DNA of 64,000 nt, taken from contig JAPJBO010000127.1 of assembly GCA_030068145.1 (NCBI GenBank), positions 62,001 to 126,000 on the forward strand, in the 5' to 3' direction. Shown piece by piece: positions 31,482 to 40,574 of the stretch (position 1 is its first letter; each line of letters begins with the position of its first letter). Origin of the DNA: Diplonema papillatum (taxonomy: Eukaryota; Euglenozoa; Diplonemea; Diplonemida; Diplonemidae). The position numbers were made by a program, and so were the translations under genes. The notes below the pieces were generated by a model, which did not search any database, was not told where the DNA came from, and saw nothing but the letters and a program-made list of their open reading frames with translations.

Positions 31482-33041
31482 ATGCCGCTCTCCTCCGAGA
31501 GGAAGGCGTTCGCGATGACAGACTACGAGGACGGCGGCGACGACGTCAGCGCGGACGAGGAGCCGGCTGCGGCGCGGCTCAGGTTCTGGCGCCACCCGGA
31601 GTTCCGCAAGCGGGCGTTAGTCGCCGTGCTGGCGGTCGTTACCGTTGTGGTGGCGGCGCAGCGCGTGTTCGGCGCCGACGCCGGCGCGGCCGTTGCCGCG
31701 GCCCCGCCGCCGCAGCGCTCGCAGTCGTCGAGCATATACCTGAACACCGCCGAGTCGCTGGGAGACGTGTACGACATGCTGCTGAGCTTGGGCGTTGAGG
31801 AGTACTTCCCGACGCTGCGAAACCAGGGCTTCACGAATCTGTATGTCATCGGCGGGTCAACAACGGTGCCTATGGGGGTCAAGCAGTTCCACTGGAAAGT
31901 GATAAGGAAGGAGGCCCTCGCTCTCGCGCAGCCAGACGGGGCCGACGATCGGATCCGGAACTCGAACGTCGCCGACGAGATCCCCGAGGCGACGCAGCAG
32001 CAGCTGTCGCGCACCATCTGCAAGTCGTGGGCAGGTACGGAGGGCATCCACCGGTTCATGGCCACCCACCGCCGGTACGAGAAGTCGACCTACGTCCCGC
32101 TCGTGATCCCGGCCTGCAAGGGCAGCTTCGCACTCGAGCCGCACGGCGTGTTGTTCGGCCAGAGCAAAGAAGACGCGGTCGCCACGACCGTAGCGAACGA
32201 CGAAGGCTGGAACAAGAACACGCTGACCAAGCTGCAAGTGCAGCAGCTGCGCAAGCGCGGGGTCGTCAACCAGCTGGTATTCGACCACGAGCTGAAGATC
32301 ATGTACTGCGGGATCCCGAAGGCGAGCGCCCTGCTGCTGAAGGCGTGGCTGCTGCGGAGCGCCGGCGCGTGGAACAAGCAGATGAAGTCCAACGAGACTT
32401 CCGCCGCGTTCAACGGTCCGCGCATCCGCAGCGGCGCGGTCCTCAGCGACTCCGAGGTGCAGCGGTACATAAACTCGGGCGGGTACTTCAAGTTCACGTT
32501 CGTGCGCGACCCGTTCACCCGCGTGCTGGCGGCCTTCCACGAGCGGGTGCACGAGTGCCCGCAGAAGCGGAGCCCCGCCGAGTGCCGGTCCTGGCTGCGG
32601 ACGCTGCTGGGCGTCACCGCGCGGCGCAGCAAGCTGGAGGGCTTCACGTTTCGGCAGTTCGTGCTGTACCTCGAAAAGCTGAAGGACACGAAGCAGGAGC
32701 ACGAGGACGTCACGTACCAAACCGCGCATTGGATGACACAGACCGACGTCTGCGGCCTCGACCAGTTCGTGTACGACTTCATCGGCCGCGTCGAAAGCGA
32801 CGACATCGACACTCAGCTCCTATACGACATCGTAGGGTTCCAAGGCATGACCGCACGCCAGCGCCGGTCTTTCGATCCTTCGCAGGACACCCGGAACAAG
32901 TTGTTCCACTACGGCGAGGACAGCGACTCGGTGCAGAAGAACGTGCTGTCCATCAACAAGATCTACGAGCGGGACCTCAAGCTCCTGGGCTACAGGGGAG
33001 AGAGCCTGTTCTCGTACCTCAGTGGAGGCGTCTCGACGTGA
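31482..33041 (+). CDS. Type II membrane carbohydrate sulfotransferase (sulfotransferase family 2)
   Basis: The product is 519 residues from ATG 31482. A short acidic cytoplasmic tail and FRKRALVAVLAVVTVVVAAQ form a single signal anchor near residues 43-65. An Ala/Pro stem follows, then the catalytic domain. IMYCGIPKASALLLKAWLL fits the 5'-phosphosulfate loop (family 2 has YCxIPKxGxTxxK). FKFTFVRDPFTRVLAAFHER fits the 3'-phosphate-binding strand RDPxxRxxSAF. Late blocks (DQFVYDFIGRVESDD; NKIYERDLKLLGYRGES) match the family end. Such enzymes move sulfate from PAPS to glycans in the Golgi lumen. The usual Gly-Cys/Ser-Thr of the first loop is replaced by ASALLL, so activity is not certain. Partial copies lie on both sides. 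Confidence 0.8.
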   Translation: MPLSSERKAFAMTDYEDGGDDVSADEEPAAARLRFWRHPEFRKRALVAVLAVVTVVVAAQRVFGADAGAAVAAAPPPQRSQSSSIYLNTAESLGDVYDMLLSLGVEEYFPTLRNQGFTNLYVIGGSTTVPMGVKQFHWKVIRKEALALAQPDGADDRIRNSNVADEIPEATQQQLSRTICKSWAGTEGIHRFMATHRRYEKSTYVPLVIPACKGSFALEPHGVLFGQSKEDAVATTVANDEGWNKNTLTKLQVQQLRKRGVVNQLVFDHELKIMYCGIPKASALLLKAWLLRSAGAWNKQMKSNETSAAFNGPRIRSGAVLSDSEVQRYINSGGYFKFTFVRDPFTRVLAAFHERVHECPQKRSPAECRSWLRTLLGVTARRSKLEGFTFRQFVLYLEKLKDTKQEHEDVTYQTAHWMTQTDVCGLDQFVYDFIGRVESDDIDTQLLYDIVGFQGMTARQRRSFDPSQDTRNKLFHYGEDSDSVQKNVLSINKIYERDLKLLGYRGESLFSYLSGGVST

Positions 33042-33234
33042 TATATACACTTCTCGGGTCGTCGTCGTGTTTTTCTTATCGTGTTCACCACGAACACCAG
33101 TACGAAGATGATCCCGCACAGGGCACACCAACGAGCTACAACAGTGTGCTCATATCGCGAAGATGATCCTAGGCACAGGGCACAACAGCGAGGGCCTGTG
33201 CTCGTCCTTCGTTGAGCCGTCTCGGTGACGCACG

Positions 33235-33600
33235 AACCCACTACAAGAGATGTTCAGTGCGACAACGGCGACCTGGTTCGGAAGAACGTGCTGTCCGTCA
33301 ACAAAATCTACGAGCGGGACCTCATACTCCGTAGGGCACAGGGAGAGCCTGTGTCCTCGTACCTCAGTGGAGGCATCGCGATGGAATGCTTCTTTGAGTC
33401 CTTCTCTGGGAAGCCGTGGTGTTTATCACGCACATCAGGTACGACAGCGAGGGCCGCGCCATGAACCTTCGTTGAGCCTTCGGGGATACACGAAGACCAG
33501 TTCACCCGGACGAGGGCGACTTGGTGCAGCAGAATGTTTTGTCTTACGAGCATGCTCAGTGGAGGCGTGGCAACGTGATGCACTTCTCTGGGAGGCCGGT
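33235..33600 (+). pseudogene. 3' echoes of the sulfotransferase gene (two)
   Basis: 33270-33375 repeats the gene's last ~110 bp (GAAGAACGTGCTGTCC, TCAACAAxATCTACGAGCGG, GACCTCA, TCGTACCTCAGTGGAGGC). A shorter copy follows at 33512-33562 (GGTGCAGCAGAATGTTTTGT ... CTCAGTGGAGGCGT). Both are followed by a similar CTTCTCTGGGA block. Neither forms a complete domain. Confidence 0.85.
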
Positions 33601-33884
33601 ACATGATCCTGTCACAGGGCACTAGAGCAGGAGCCTGTCTCGTATCTCGTTCTTTCTGAATGAATGCGCACCTACTTTGAAGAAAGTACAAAGAAGATAG
33701 CGGCAGCCGAACGCCACCACCAAACATCGTGATGCGGCCATTGAAACCTGAAGAAGACTGAGCACAAACTCGGTATTGCCGCGGATTCATCATCATCGCC
33801 AGCCTCACATTCTGCCAGCATGTGGCGTGCAAGCAACCGACGAACTTACCTGCTTGTAGCAACCTTATCTTTGTGATCATGCGG

Positions 33885-34150
33885 TTGAACCGGCATACAG
33901 TGAAACGATCTTGATGCTAGGGACAAACATGCATCAGTGGCAAAGTTATGCCCAAACGTTAAAGTAAAAGCAAACCAGATTCACACCGCTGTCCTGTCTG
34001 CAGACAGGACATGGTTAGTGCGGTGTTGAGCGCACGACCATTCCAAGCACGGTCTTGCAACTCCCGCCCCTCTTCCCCCATGACTTGATGCTAGCATCAA
34101 TCATGTATGTGAGGCAGTGTTCTGCCTACACATTAAACTAAGATTCCCAT
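33885..34150. repeat. Two copies of the multi-hairpin element
   Basis: A degenerate copy lies at 33893-33962. A near-perfect one has palindrome TTGATGCTAGCATCAA at 34085-34100 and stem-loop AGGCAG-TGTT-CTGCCT at 34112-34127. Between them, AAACCAGATTCACACCGCTG-TCCTGTCTGC belongs to a family also seen at 37170 and 39295. Confidence 0.8.
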
Positions 34151-34309
34151 CCTCTTCCGGTCTAGAACGCGTGCGAAGACAGCGTTTGGACCGCACCAGC
34201 TCATGAAGCCGCGCGGAGTTCTCGTCCACGCGCCCGCAACTGTATCCTAGCCTCGCAGCGCGCGTGAGGGAAAAGAGATCCGGCCGGCAGTGAGCAAAAA
34301 CGGTAGCGC

Positions 34310-34485
34310 TTGAAGAGGGGGGGGGGGTCGAATATTAACACCTGTGTTATTATTCGATTTGTCGAATGCTAAAAAAAGTTCCGGGTAGCCGAACGGCAGC
34401 AGGATCAAGTAGGTAGTGTTTTTAGGCAACCAGACGTGTGTCAAATAACTGTTATTATTCGACCCCCCCCCCCCCTTTACCAAAG
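34310..34485. mobile_element. MITE with G-tract terminal inverted repeats, copy 1
   Basis: The left end GGGGGGTCGAATATTAACA is matched in inverse by CTGTTATTATTCGACCCCCC followed by CCCTTTAC at the right. Between them lies about 120 bp including AAAAAAAGTTCCGGGTAGCC and CAACCAGACGTGTGTCAAAT. A second copy at 62735-62900 shares ends and interior, so this is a defined element of about 165 bp with no coding capacity. No target duplication is clear. Confidence 0.85.
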
Positions 34486-34799
34486 AATGGAGCGGGTATT
34501 CATGGCAGTGGTGTCCGAGAGCCACTTCTCCAAACAAGCAGAATTGCCCGATCAGGGTCGTCGGCCCTTCGATGGTCAGGCTTGTTCAGGGGAAAATCAG
34601 GTGCAACAAACAGCATGGCTAGCTTGTCCGGGGCCAGCAGGCTCGCCTGGTGGCCACGGATGTCGTGCATTTTCAAGCACGGGCAAGCAACGCTTGACAT
34701 GCGCAGGGCTTTAGGGGTCGTTGCCAGGGGGTGGAGCTTAAGGCGCACGTCAAAAAATCGGGTACGAATGGAAAGAAATGAACTATGCTTTTACATAAG

Positions 34800-34925
34800 C
34801 GCCAGCTTGAAAGGAAATGCTCGACGATGCTGCCCGACAAAGAACAGAAGGGATCCCAAGTGCTGTAACTACCGAACCACGTGTTGAACGGACGTGAGGT
34901 CATGCGGGTCTACCCCTACACGACA
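34800..34925. repeat. Dispersed repeat, inverted copy 2 (partner at 18.6 kb)
   Basis: It is the reverse complement of 18640-18760, with the shared blocks GCGCCAGCTTGAAAGGAAATG and GAACAGAAGGGATCCCAAG. The rest of 34485-35190 shows no gene. Confidence 0.85.
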
Positions 34926-35194
34926 AATCACACAAACACTCAGGACTTTGACCTGTTGTGTCAAACAAATTGCGAGTGCACAGGAGTCGTTCATTGAATT
35001 TCACGACACGGTTGCACAGCCCTACCTGGCGTACCTGAATGAAAGGTGACGACGAATATGCCTTCTGCTGAAGTGCCACCTCACTAGACCCCAGGAGAGA
35101 ACTGTTCCTGATCGGGCCTGCTCTGATCCGATTTCAGCTCGAACCCCAGCATCCAAGCACCAGCTCTATAATATACTGAAGAACGGAGCGGAAG

Positions 35195-35203
35195 AAGAAG
35201 AAG

Positions 35204-35236
<33 letters not shown>

Positions 35237-35500
35237 GCCGCTTCGGGTCCAGGAACGTGACGGTCAACCACAGCTTGCAACGCTAGAGTCGGAAGCAGCA
35301 GTGCTACAACTCCGTCCGCTCTGCCCTGTGGCTGACCGTCTCGACGATTTTGTGTTCAGCGCAAGCGCCAGGTGCGCCACGCCTTGATTGCTTTAGTTTG
35401 CGAAATCGGTAGCCACTTGACCATAGGCCCGTGACTCTGCAGTACCGCCGAACACGTGAAGCTTGGCACCCGTGTAGCAGGCTTTTCCTGGGTACCTACA
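35195..35500. repeat. Dispersed repeat of about 280 bp behind an A36 run, copy 1 (partner at 59.0 kb)
   Basis: After about 36 A's (35199-35235) the segment GGTCCAGGAACGTGACGGTC, AACCACAGCTTGCAA, GCTGACCGTCTCGACGA, GCGCCACGCCTTGAT and CACTTGACCATAGGCCCGTG runs in parallel with 58970-59235. Read on the minus strand, the unit ends in a T run, as a Pol III transcript or an element with a poly(T) end would. I find no tRNA- or 7SL-type motif. Confidence 0.85.
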
Positions 35501-36480
35501 CGTTTCACGGAGCGGAAGAACAAAAAAACAACTTAGCACTGGCGCACGGGCGGGGCAGGCTTTAAGCCCGACGCCATCAAAGGGCGGCATGAACTATTCT
35601 GGCTCCACTGGCCGCTGAAGGCAACATCCATCCTTTGTGCAACCACCACCAAACTACCGGGACTGAGAAAGGAGCAGGGCTAGCCTCGGGAGGCAAGCCG
35701 ACGAGGCGTCGCAGCCACAGAGTATCAAGACCCCCCCACTACAGCGTTTTAACAACTCAAAAACAAAGACTGCGGAGGAAGAAAAGCGCAGAAGCCACAC
35801 GGAAGAAAGAAAAGCAGGGGACTTCATACGTCGGGCTTCCCGGGTTTCCGTGTAAAGAAATCGAAAGCCGAAAGTAAGCCTCGCCGGAAAAAAGGAAAAA
35901 AGACGTAAACAGAGCTTCTTCTGGTTCGCCAGCCCCCGCGTTTCATTTTTCTTTTTGAGTACCAACAATCTCGCGCGTTGCCGCACAGTGTTGTGGAGGC
36001 TGAAAAAGACGCAGGCGACGTTAATCAGAACTAGCCTGGACAGGAACTGGGGGGGAACTGAACCCCAGTCAAAACAAGTGGGAAAATGATCAACCGGCAC
36101 GAACGCACCGAAGAGCCGCTGGCTTTTATTGCTCGAGGTAGCACCTGCTCTAACCCCTTACGGACGGAGGGAGGTTGTCTAGCGCGCAGAAAGCTTTCTG
36201 GAAAATGTATGGGTCAAGCTCGAGAGTTTTACGATTCCAGAAAATGGGAAACCTGATGCTCCTTGGAAAGGTTTCGTAACCTATCTTTTCACAGCAGTCT
36301 GGCCATGTCAATCACAGAACACTTTCACTCAGTTGAAAAGGTTTGTTTGTGCGATTGAACCTACATGTGTTCTGTTTACTAGCCACGGTCACACCGAGAC
36401 CCTAAAACCCCAGTATTTCAAGCGAACTTTAACGCTAAAAAAACCATCCGACATTGGGTTGTCGGAGTTCAAGCGAGAGG
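35500..36480. other. Spacer upstream of the enoyl-CoA hydratase gene, built of dispersed repeats
   Basis: 36195-36300 matches 16814-16917. 36320-36365 is the inverted partner of 27110-27165. 36385-36435 (GGTCACACCGAGACCCTAAA, CCCCAGTATTTCAAGCGAAC) is a copy of the acceptor-proximal motif also found before EMC6. I see no gene in 35500-36190. Confidence 0.6.
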
Positions 36481-36489
36481 GAGAGAAAA

Positions 36490-37108
36490 ATGGCGAATCT
36501 GTCGGAGCCCGTTCCCGTGTCTCTGTTCTACGACGACGGCAGGACGCACGAGTACGACCCGGTGGACCTCCAGTTCCAGGTCGACCGGCACGCGGGCATC
36601 GCGGTGATGACGTGGGACCGTGAGGACACCCTCAATGCGCTCTCGCTGAACATCGTGCAGGAGACCCTGTTCGTGCTCGAGCAGGTCAAGCATGACCCTG
36701 CCCTCAAAGTCCTGGTTTGGACAGCGAAGGGTCGCGCCTTCTGCAGCGGCGCCGCGGTCAAGGGACCGGGAAAGCGAGACAAGAAGCCGGCCCGGATCCC
36801 GAAGGACTTGATGCGGGAGTACGCCGCGCGCAACATGGTCACCGTGTTTCCGCAGGATATCGCGCAGAAGAGCTTGGTCATGGCCTGCTGGCGGTTCCCG
36901 AAGGTGCTCATCGGCGCCATCAACGGCCTCGCTGTCGGGGGAGGCGCGAACATCGTCCTGTGTAACCTGATGGACTTCGTCCTCTGCGCCGACGACGCGA
37001 AGTTCAAATACCCCTTCGCCGACATCGGCATCACGCCCGAGCTCAGCAGCTCGTTCATCCTGCCGCGCCAAATCGGATTCGCCCGCGCGAAAAGCCTCCT
37101 CTTCACCG
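36490..37108 (+). CDS. Enoyl-CoA hydratase/isomerase family protein, exon 1
   Basis: The ATG at 36490 (MANLSEPVPVSLFYDDGRTH) opens exon 1, which ends LLFTG at the donor GTGCGT (37109), phase 1. Crotonase-fold marks are AVMTWDREDTLNALSLNIVQ, LKVLVWTAKGRAFCSGAAVK (first oxyanion loop), INGLAVGGGANIVLCNLMD (second oxyanion loop) and FADIGITPELSSSFILPRQI. The ITPELSSS loop carries one Glu, as in enoyl-CoA isomerases and some hydratases, so the precise reaction is open. The protein acts on 2- or 3-enoyl-CoA in fatty-acid breakdown. Joined to exon 2 it gives 292 residues, a full family length. Confidence 0.85.
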
Positions 37109-37164
37109 GTGCGTTTGCTCTGTACCCCTCCCCTCCCTCCTGGCTGTGACGAGCTACGAACAGC

Positions 37165-37470
37165 CGCCTGACAAACCAGACTCACACCGCAGTCCTGTCT
37201 GCAGACACTCAGGTTCCGTGCTGATGATGGTCCGCCTTATGTGTCCGTGGCTCAAAGGACCGAAACACGGCGCAGACTGATACGTTCTTGCAATCCCCTC
37301 CCAGAAGTTGACCACAACTACAGAAAAAAGTGAAGAAATGAAAGCAACCCTCTGCATTCTGCGAAGAAGACTGTGCAACCCCATCTTCTTTAAAGAAGAT
37401 CTAGCATCAATCGTGCATATGAGGCAGTGTTTGGTGTAACATTAAAACACGGTTCCGTAAAACTCGAAAC
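37165..37470. repeat. Dispersed repeat cluster at the 5' end of the intron, with hairpins
   Basis: ACAAACCAGACTCACACCGC and CCTGTCTGCAGACACTCAGG (also at 39294 and 33971) begin about 55 bp after the donor. Next come TGGCTCAAAGGACCGAAACA (also 10470 and 41190), the 18-bp palindrome ATCTTCTTTAAAGAAGAT (37383-37400), and a degenerate multi-hairpin element to 37450. Confidence 0.8.
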
Positions 37471-37480
37471 AGTCTAAAAC

Positions 37481-38287
37481 ATGTATGCGCGTGGGGGGCC
37501 AAAGACTAACTTGGTAAATTTGTTTCACCCAGTTTCACTGGAGTGCCCGTTCCCGGCGAGCTACGAGGGAACGAACCTGTACGAGTGCCAACGCTACTCT
37601 TTCTATAACGTACATATAAAAGGTGTCACGGGATACGCCGGCAGCCGCTGCTTAACGGCTCATCATGCGTGCCGCAACGCATGGCAGAGGAACCTGCCAA
37701 GAATGCAGGAGGCTCCCTACGTTGACGCAGAGGAGACCGGCAGCGTGCTGCCGCCGCGGCCACCCCAACCCAACGAACCGAACGCCCCGGCTACCCCCGG
37801 ACACAGCAAAAGGAAGAAGAGACCCCTCTCACCCACCCAGGTGGGCGTACAACGAGAAACGCCGGCGGGAAAGCTCGCGGTGCAGGCGCCACCGGCCGTA
37901 GCGAAGCAAAAGACGGCGACGACCGGACGGGCGGCCAAGAGGCCGCCACCAACGCCAGGGACCGGCGAACGACCAGCGTTGAAAAAGAGGGTGCTCGGCA
38001 CCCCGAAGGAGAGCCCGATCGCCGGCCGCAAGCGGAAGAAGGCGAAGGCGACCACACCCGAGTCAGGGGTGCAACGAAGAAAGAGGAAGGCCCTTAAAGC
38101 AAACAGCTACCAGAAACGTTCGACGTCCCCAAGCACTTCAGTGCCCTCGAGAGTGAAAAACGTGCAAGCCTGTCCGCACCTGTGCCCCTTCACGCAATCT
38201 CCAGAACCGCAAGAAAGCCCAGCGCCCCTGGCGCCACAAGTACTCGACCTTGACGACGCAATGACAGGTGACGACGTCATAAAGTAA
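37481..38287 (+). CDS. Intron-nested ORF, basic Pro/Lys/Thr-rich protein of unknown function
   Basis: The ORF has 268 codons inside the enoyl-CoA hydratase intron. From about residue 80 it has a steady low-complexity composition rich in Pro, Lys, Arg, Thr and Ala, with basic clusters (HSKRKKRPL; GRKRKKAKATTP; QRRKRKALKA) and an acidic end (VLDLDDAMTGDDVIK). Such sequence suits a disordered nuclear or nucleic-acid-binding protein. The flanks GGTGTCACGGGAT ... GGCAGCCGCTG on the left and GCTAATCCATGTGGTTCATG on the right are adjacent to each other, without the ORF, at 39990-40045. The ORF therefore looks like cargo within a dispersed repeat. Whether it is expressed is unknown. Confidence 0.35.
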   Translation: MYARGGPKTNLVNLFHPVSLECPFPASYEGTNLYECQRYSFYNVHIKGVTGYAGSRCLTAHHACRNAWQRNLPRMQEAPYVDAEETGSVLPPRPPQPNEPNAPATPGHSKRKKRPLSPTQVGVQRETPAGKLAVQAPPAVAKQKTATTGRAAKRPPPTPGTGERPALKKRVLGTPKESPIAGRKRKKAKATTPESGVQRRKRKALKANSYQKRSTSPSTSVPSRVKNVQACPHLCPFTQSPEPQESPAPLAPQVLDLDDAMTGDDVIK

Positions 38288-38626
38288 CCTTAAGCGGCGA
38301 CACAGTGCATGCTAATCCATGTGGTTCATGTACTTAAAAGAAGTCAATGCTTAACGGCTTATCACGTGGGCGGCCCTGAGATTACCCCCGCAGGTGACAC
38401 CACTTTATCTTTAGCCATACTTCAACGTTCTTGGTGCCGATCTCATTAGTCACAAACTTGGCTAGCCGTGGTTTAAGCGTGCAACTATGCTTGCATCTCT
38501 TTCACTACCCGACTCCCCAACCTCAATGGGCAACCGGTGACCCTAAAATACCGAACCTTTAAACCACAACTAACGCATTGAACGAAGATTCTTCCCCGGC
38601 ACTAACGACACCCAACCCATCGCCAG

Positions 38627-38886
38627 GTCGTTGGTACACTGCAGCCGAAGCTCTCGCGGACGGCGTCGTGACTTCGTGCCACGCCAAGGCGGAGCTGCAC
38701 GACGCTACAATGAAGCTGGCGGCGCAGTGCGTGAAGAACTACTCGGCTGTTTCGGCCGCGAAGCGGCTCGTCAACGGGCACGAAATCGAACGCGTGAGCC
38801 GTGTTCTAGACACCGAGAACACCGTCATCCATCAAGCAATCCGGGCACCTGGAAGTCAGTTCGGAAAACTGATCGCCAGGCTCTGA
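38627..38886 (+). CDS. Enoyl-CoA hydratase/isomerase family protein, exon 2
   Basis: Acceptor CATCGCCAG ends at 38626. The split Gly codon continues as RWYTAAEALADGVVTSCHAK, the expected helix after the crotonase TG. The last residues are FGKLIARL. The final tripeptide Ala-Arg-Leu fits the PTS1 consensus, pointing to import into peroxisomes or, in a euglenozoan, glycosomes (inference). Confidence 0.82.
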
Positions 38887-39620
38887 TATACAGGCGAGGC
38901 AGGTTGTTCACGCGTTCAAGCAGAAAGAACCAAGCTCGTAGAGACTGTTTCATACACGCTTGCCCGCGTGCTGCAGTTGGCTGTTGTGCTGCCGCCAGCA
39001 CTCTGTGTCACGCGCGCTCGATGCTGGTGCGCAAGTCGGAGCGTCTGTCTTCAAATCACGAGGCGCAAGCTAGATGCACCGGGCTCTTCCTCGGCTCTTC
39101 TTCTCGCTCGATACGAGTCCTGCCCAAACTCGACGAAGCTTCCTTTCTTCACATTTTCGATGTGCGTGCATGTGAGGAATGCGAGGGGGAGGGGGGGCAC
39201 ACTTTACATCCACAAGTTTTGTGATTGATTGCGCAGACACGGCTGTGGGGGTCTTCTATTTACCGTGCAGCATGGGTGGTCCTGTGCGATGACAAACCAG
39301 ACGCACATCGCTGTCCTGTCTGCGACACTCAGGTTCCACGCTCCGTTGAAGCTTCCATCTTCAAGTTTGCGATGCATTGAGCTCGTCCAACTCTATCTTC
39401 TGGAACTGCAACACATCACAGGCTCATGTGCATGCCGCTGGTGGTACACGGCGGACTCCCCCATCGGTTGGATGTGCCTCTGCTTTTCTTCGTGGAATGG
39501 ACTCGTAAGAGCACTTTCCCGTCGAAGCTTCTGTCTTCAAACCGTGAGCTGCCGCCGGTGCAAACGTGACCGGGTGTCGCTCTCTGCTCTGCCGAGGCAG
39601 CGATGAGAAGTAGTAGCCTC
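38887..39620. other. Spacer without a recognisable gene
   Basis: 39290-39340 carries the ACAAACCAGAC/CCTGTCTGC repeat. 39424-39465 (GGCTCATGTGCATGCCGCTG, GTGGTACACGGCG) is the inverted partner of 63250-63290. Confidence 0.5.
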
Positions 39621-39621
39621 G

Positions 39622-39647
39622 GCTTCTAACGTTCTAACGTTAGAAGC
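39622..39647. repeat. Perfect 12-bp inverted repeat with a 2-nt loop
   Basis: GCTTCTAACGTT-CT-AACGTTAGAAGC, about 40 bp before the rRNA fragment. Confidence 0.9.
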
Positions 39648-39687
39648 AATGGACAATATCTAAACCTATCAATGCTCACAATGGTGG

Positions 39688-39782
39688 GCAAGTCTGGTGC
39701 CAGCACCCGCGGTAATTCCAGCACCAATAGCGTATTGTAATGCTGCTGCTGTTAAAAACTCGTGGTTGGATACAGAGCTCAG
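39688..39782 (+). pseudogene. Fragment of nuclear SSU (18S) rRNA, 530-loop region
   Basis: GGGCAAGTCTGGTGCCAGCA, then CCCGCGGTAATTCCAGCACC, AATAGCGTATTGTAATGCTG and CTGCTGTTAAAAACTCGTGG, is the universal SSU 530-loop and following helix. The spelling GCCAGCACCCGCGG is the one I know from kinetoplastids and relatives. The stretch before and after does not extend into a full rRNA, so it is a short genomic insert and not a working gene. Single differences from the conserved text (GCGTATTGTAATG, ACTCGTGG) may be decay or lineage features. Confidence 0.85.
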
Positions 39783-39989
39783 GTTGCAAAGTGGGCCAGT
39801 TTGCCGGACATCTGTTTCGTGCTTGAATATGACGTTTCCATCTTCAAATTTGCGAGCTGCATGCTGCTGGCGGGCGGCATTTATCTGCCCCGGCTCTTCC
39901 CCCGTCTCTTTTCCATTCTTGCATATCAGGCCTGCATGTCCCATCAAAAGCATTCGAAAAGAAAACAAACGAGCGTTTTACCACCTTGC

Positions 39990-40240
39990 GCGGTGTCACG
40001 GGATGTTTGGCAGCCGCTGTGCAGTGCAAGCTAATCCATGTGGTTCATGTACTTAAAAGAACTCAATGCTAAACAAACGTAACGTGGGCGGCGCCGAAGC
40101 TTTACCAGCTTCGGCTGACACCATTTGCGCACTTAACCATCGTTAAGAAGACGACTGAAAGCACAGACACGAAGATAGCTCAAAGCATTTGCAAAATAAC
40201 ACGAAAAGCCTCTAGGCAAAAACTCGTTCTCACACTTCTT
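39990..40240. repeat. Dispersed repeat, empty form (related to 37.6-38.4 kb and 42.7-43.0 kb)
   Basis: GGTGTCACGGGAT, GGCAGCCGCTG, GCTAATCCATGTGGTTCATG, TACTTAAAAGAA, CGTGGGCGG, then CTTCGGCTGACACCATTTGC, GCACTTAACCAT, AAGATAGCTCAAAGCATTTG and CAAAATAACACGAAAAGCC. The second half is nearly identical at 42849-42965. Confidence 0.9.
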
Positions 40241-40417
40241 CGTGGGTCGCTCGACAATGTTGTCAGTACGAGGATCGCGCAAGCCATCGAAGTTTCTGTC
40301 GTCGAAATACAGTGAAAGAGAAAGGACTGGCAGCATCACCATCCAAAGGCAGCATGCGAAAAACGAAGAAAAGTCGAAAGACACCAGACTGTGCATCAAC
40401 CTTGTGTTGAACGGGGT

Positions 40418-40535
40418 GATTCCCCATTATGCTATTAAAGTTTACTAATTTCCCCATTATGCTATTAAAGCGGTGCTAATTTCCCCATTATGCCATTAAA
40501 GTTTGCTAATTTCCCCATGATGCCATTAAAACATT
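40418..40535. repeat. Minisatellite, about 4 units of about 32 bp
   Basis: TTCCCCATTATGCTATTAAA followed by GTTTACTAAT is repeated at about 32-34 bp spacing with small changes. Confidence 0.9.
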
Positions 40536-40574
40536 TTTTTTTGGGTTTCGGCGGGTTTCCACGACACCACACAG

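Noticed and set aside
35232-35500. 7SL or tRNA-derived SINE
   Set aside because: No conserved 7SL domain motifs and no B-box-like GGTTCGANTCC could be found, so I kept it as an unclassified repeat.
39688-39782. Functional SSU rRNA gene
   Set aside because: Conservation is limited to about 95 bp; neither 5' nor 3' SSU landmarks flank it.
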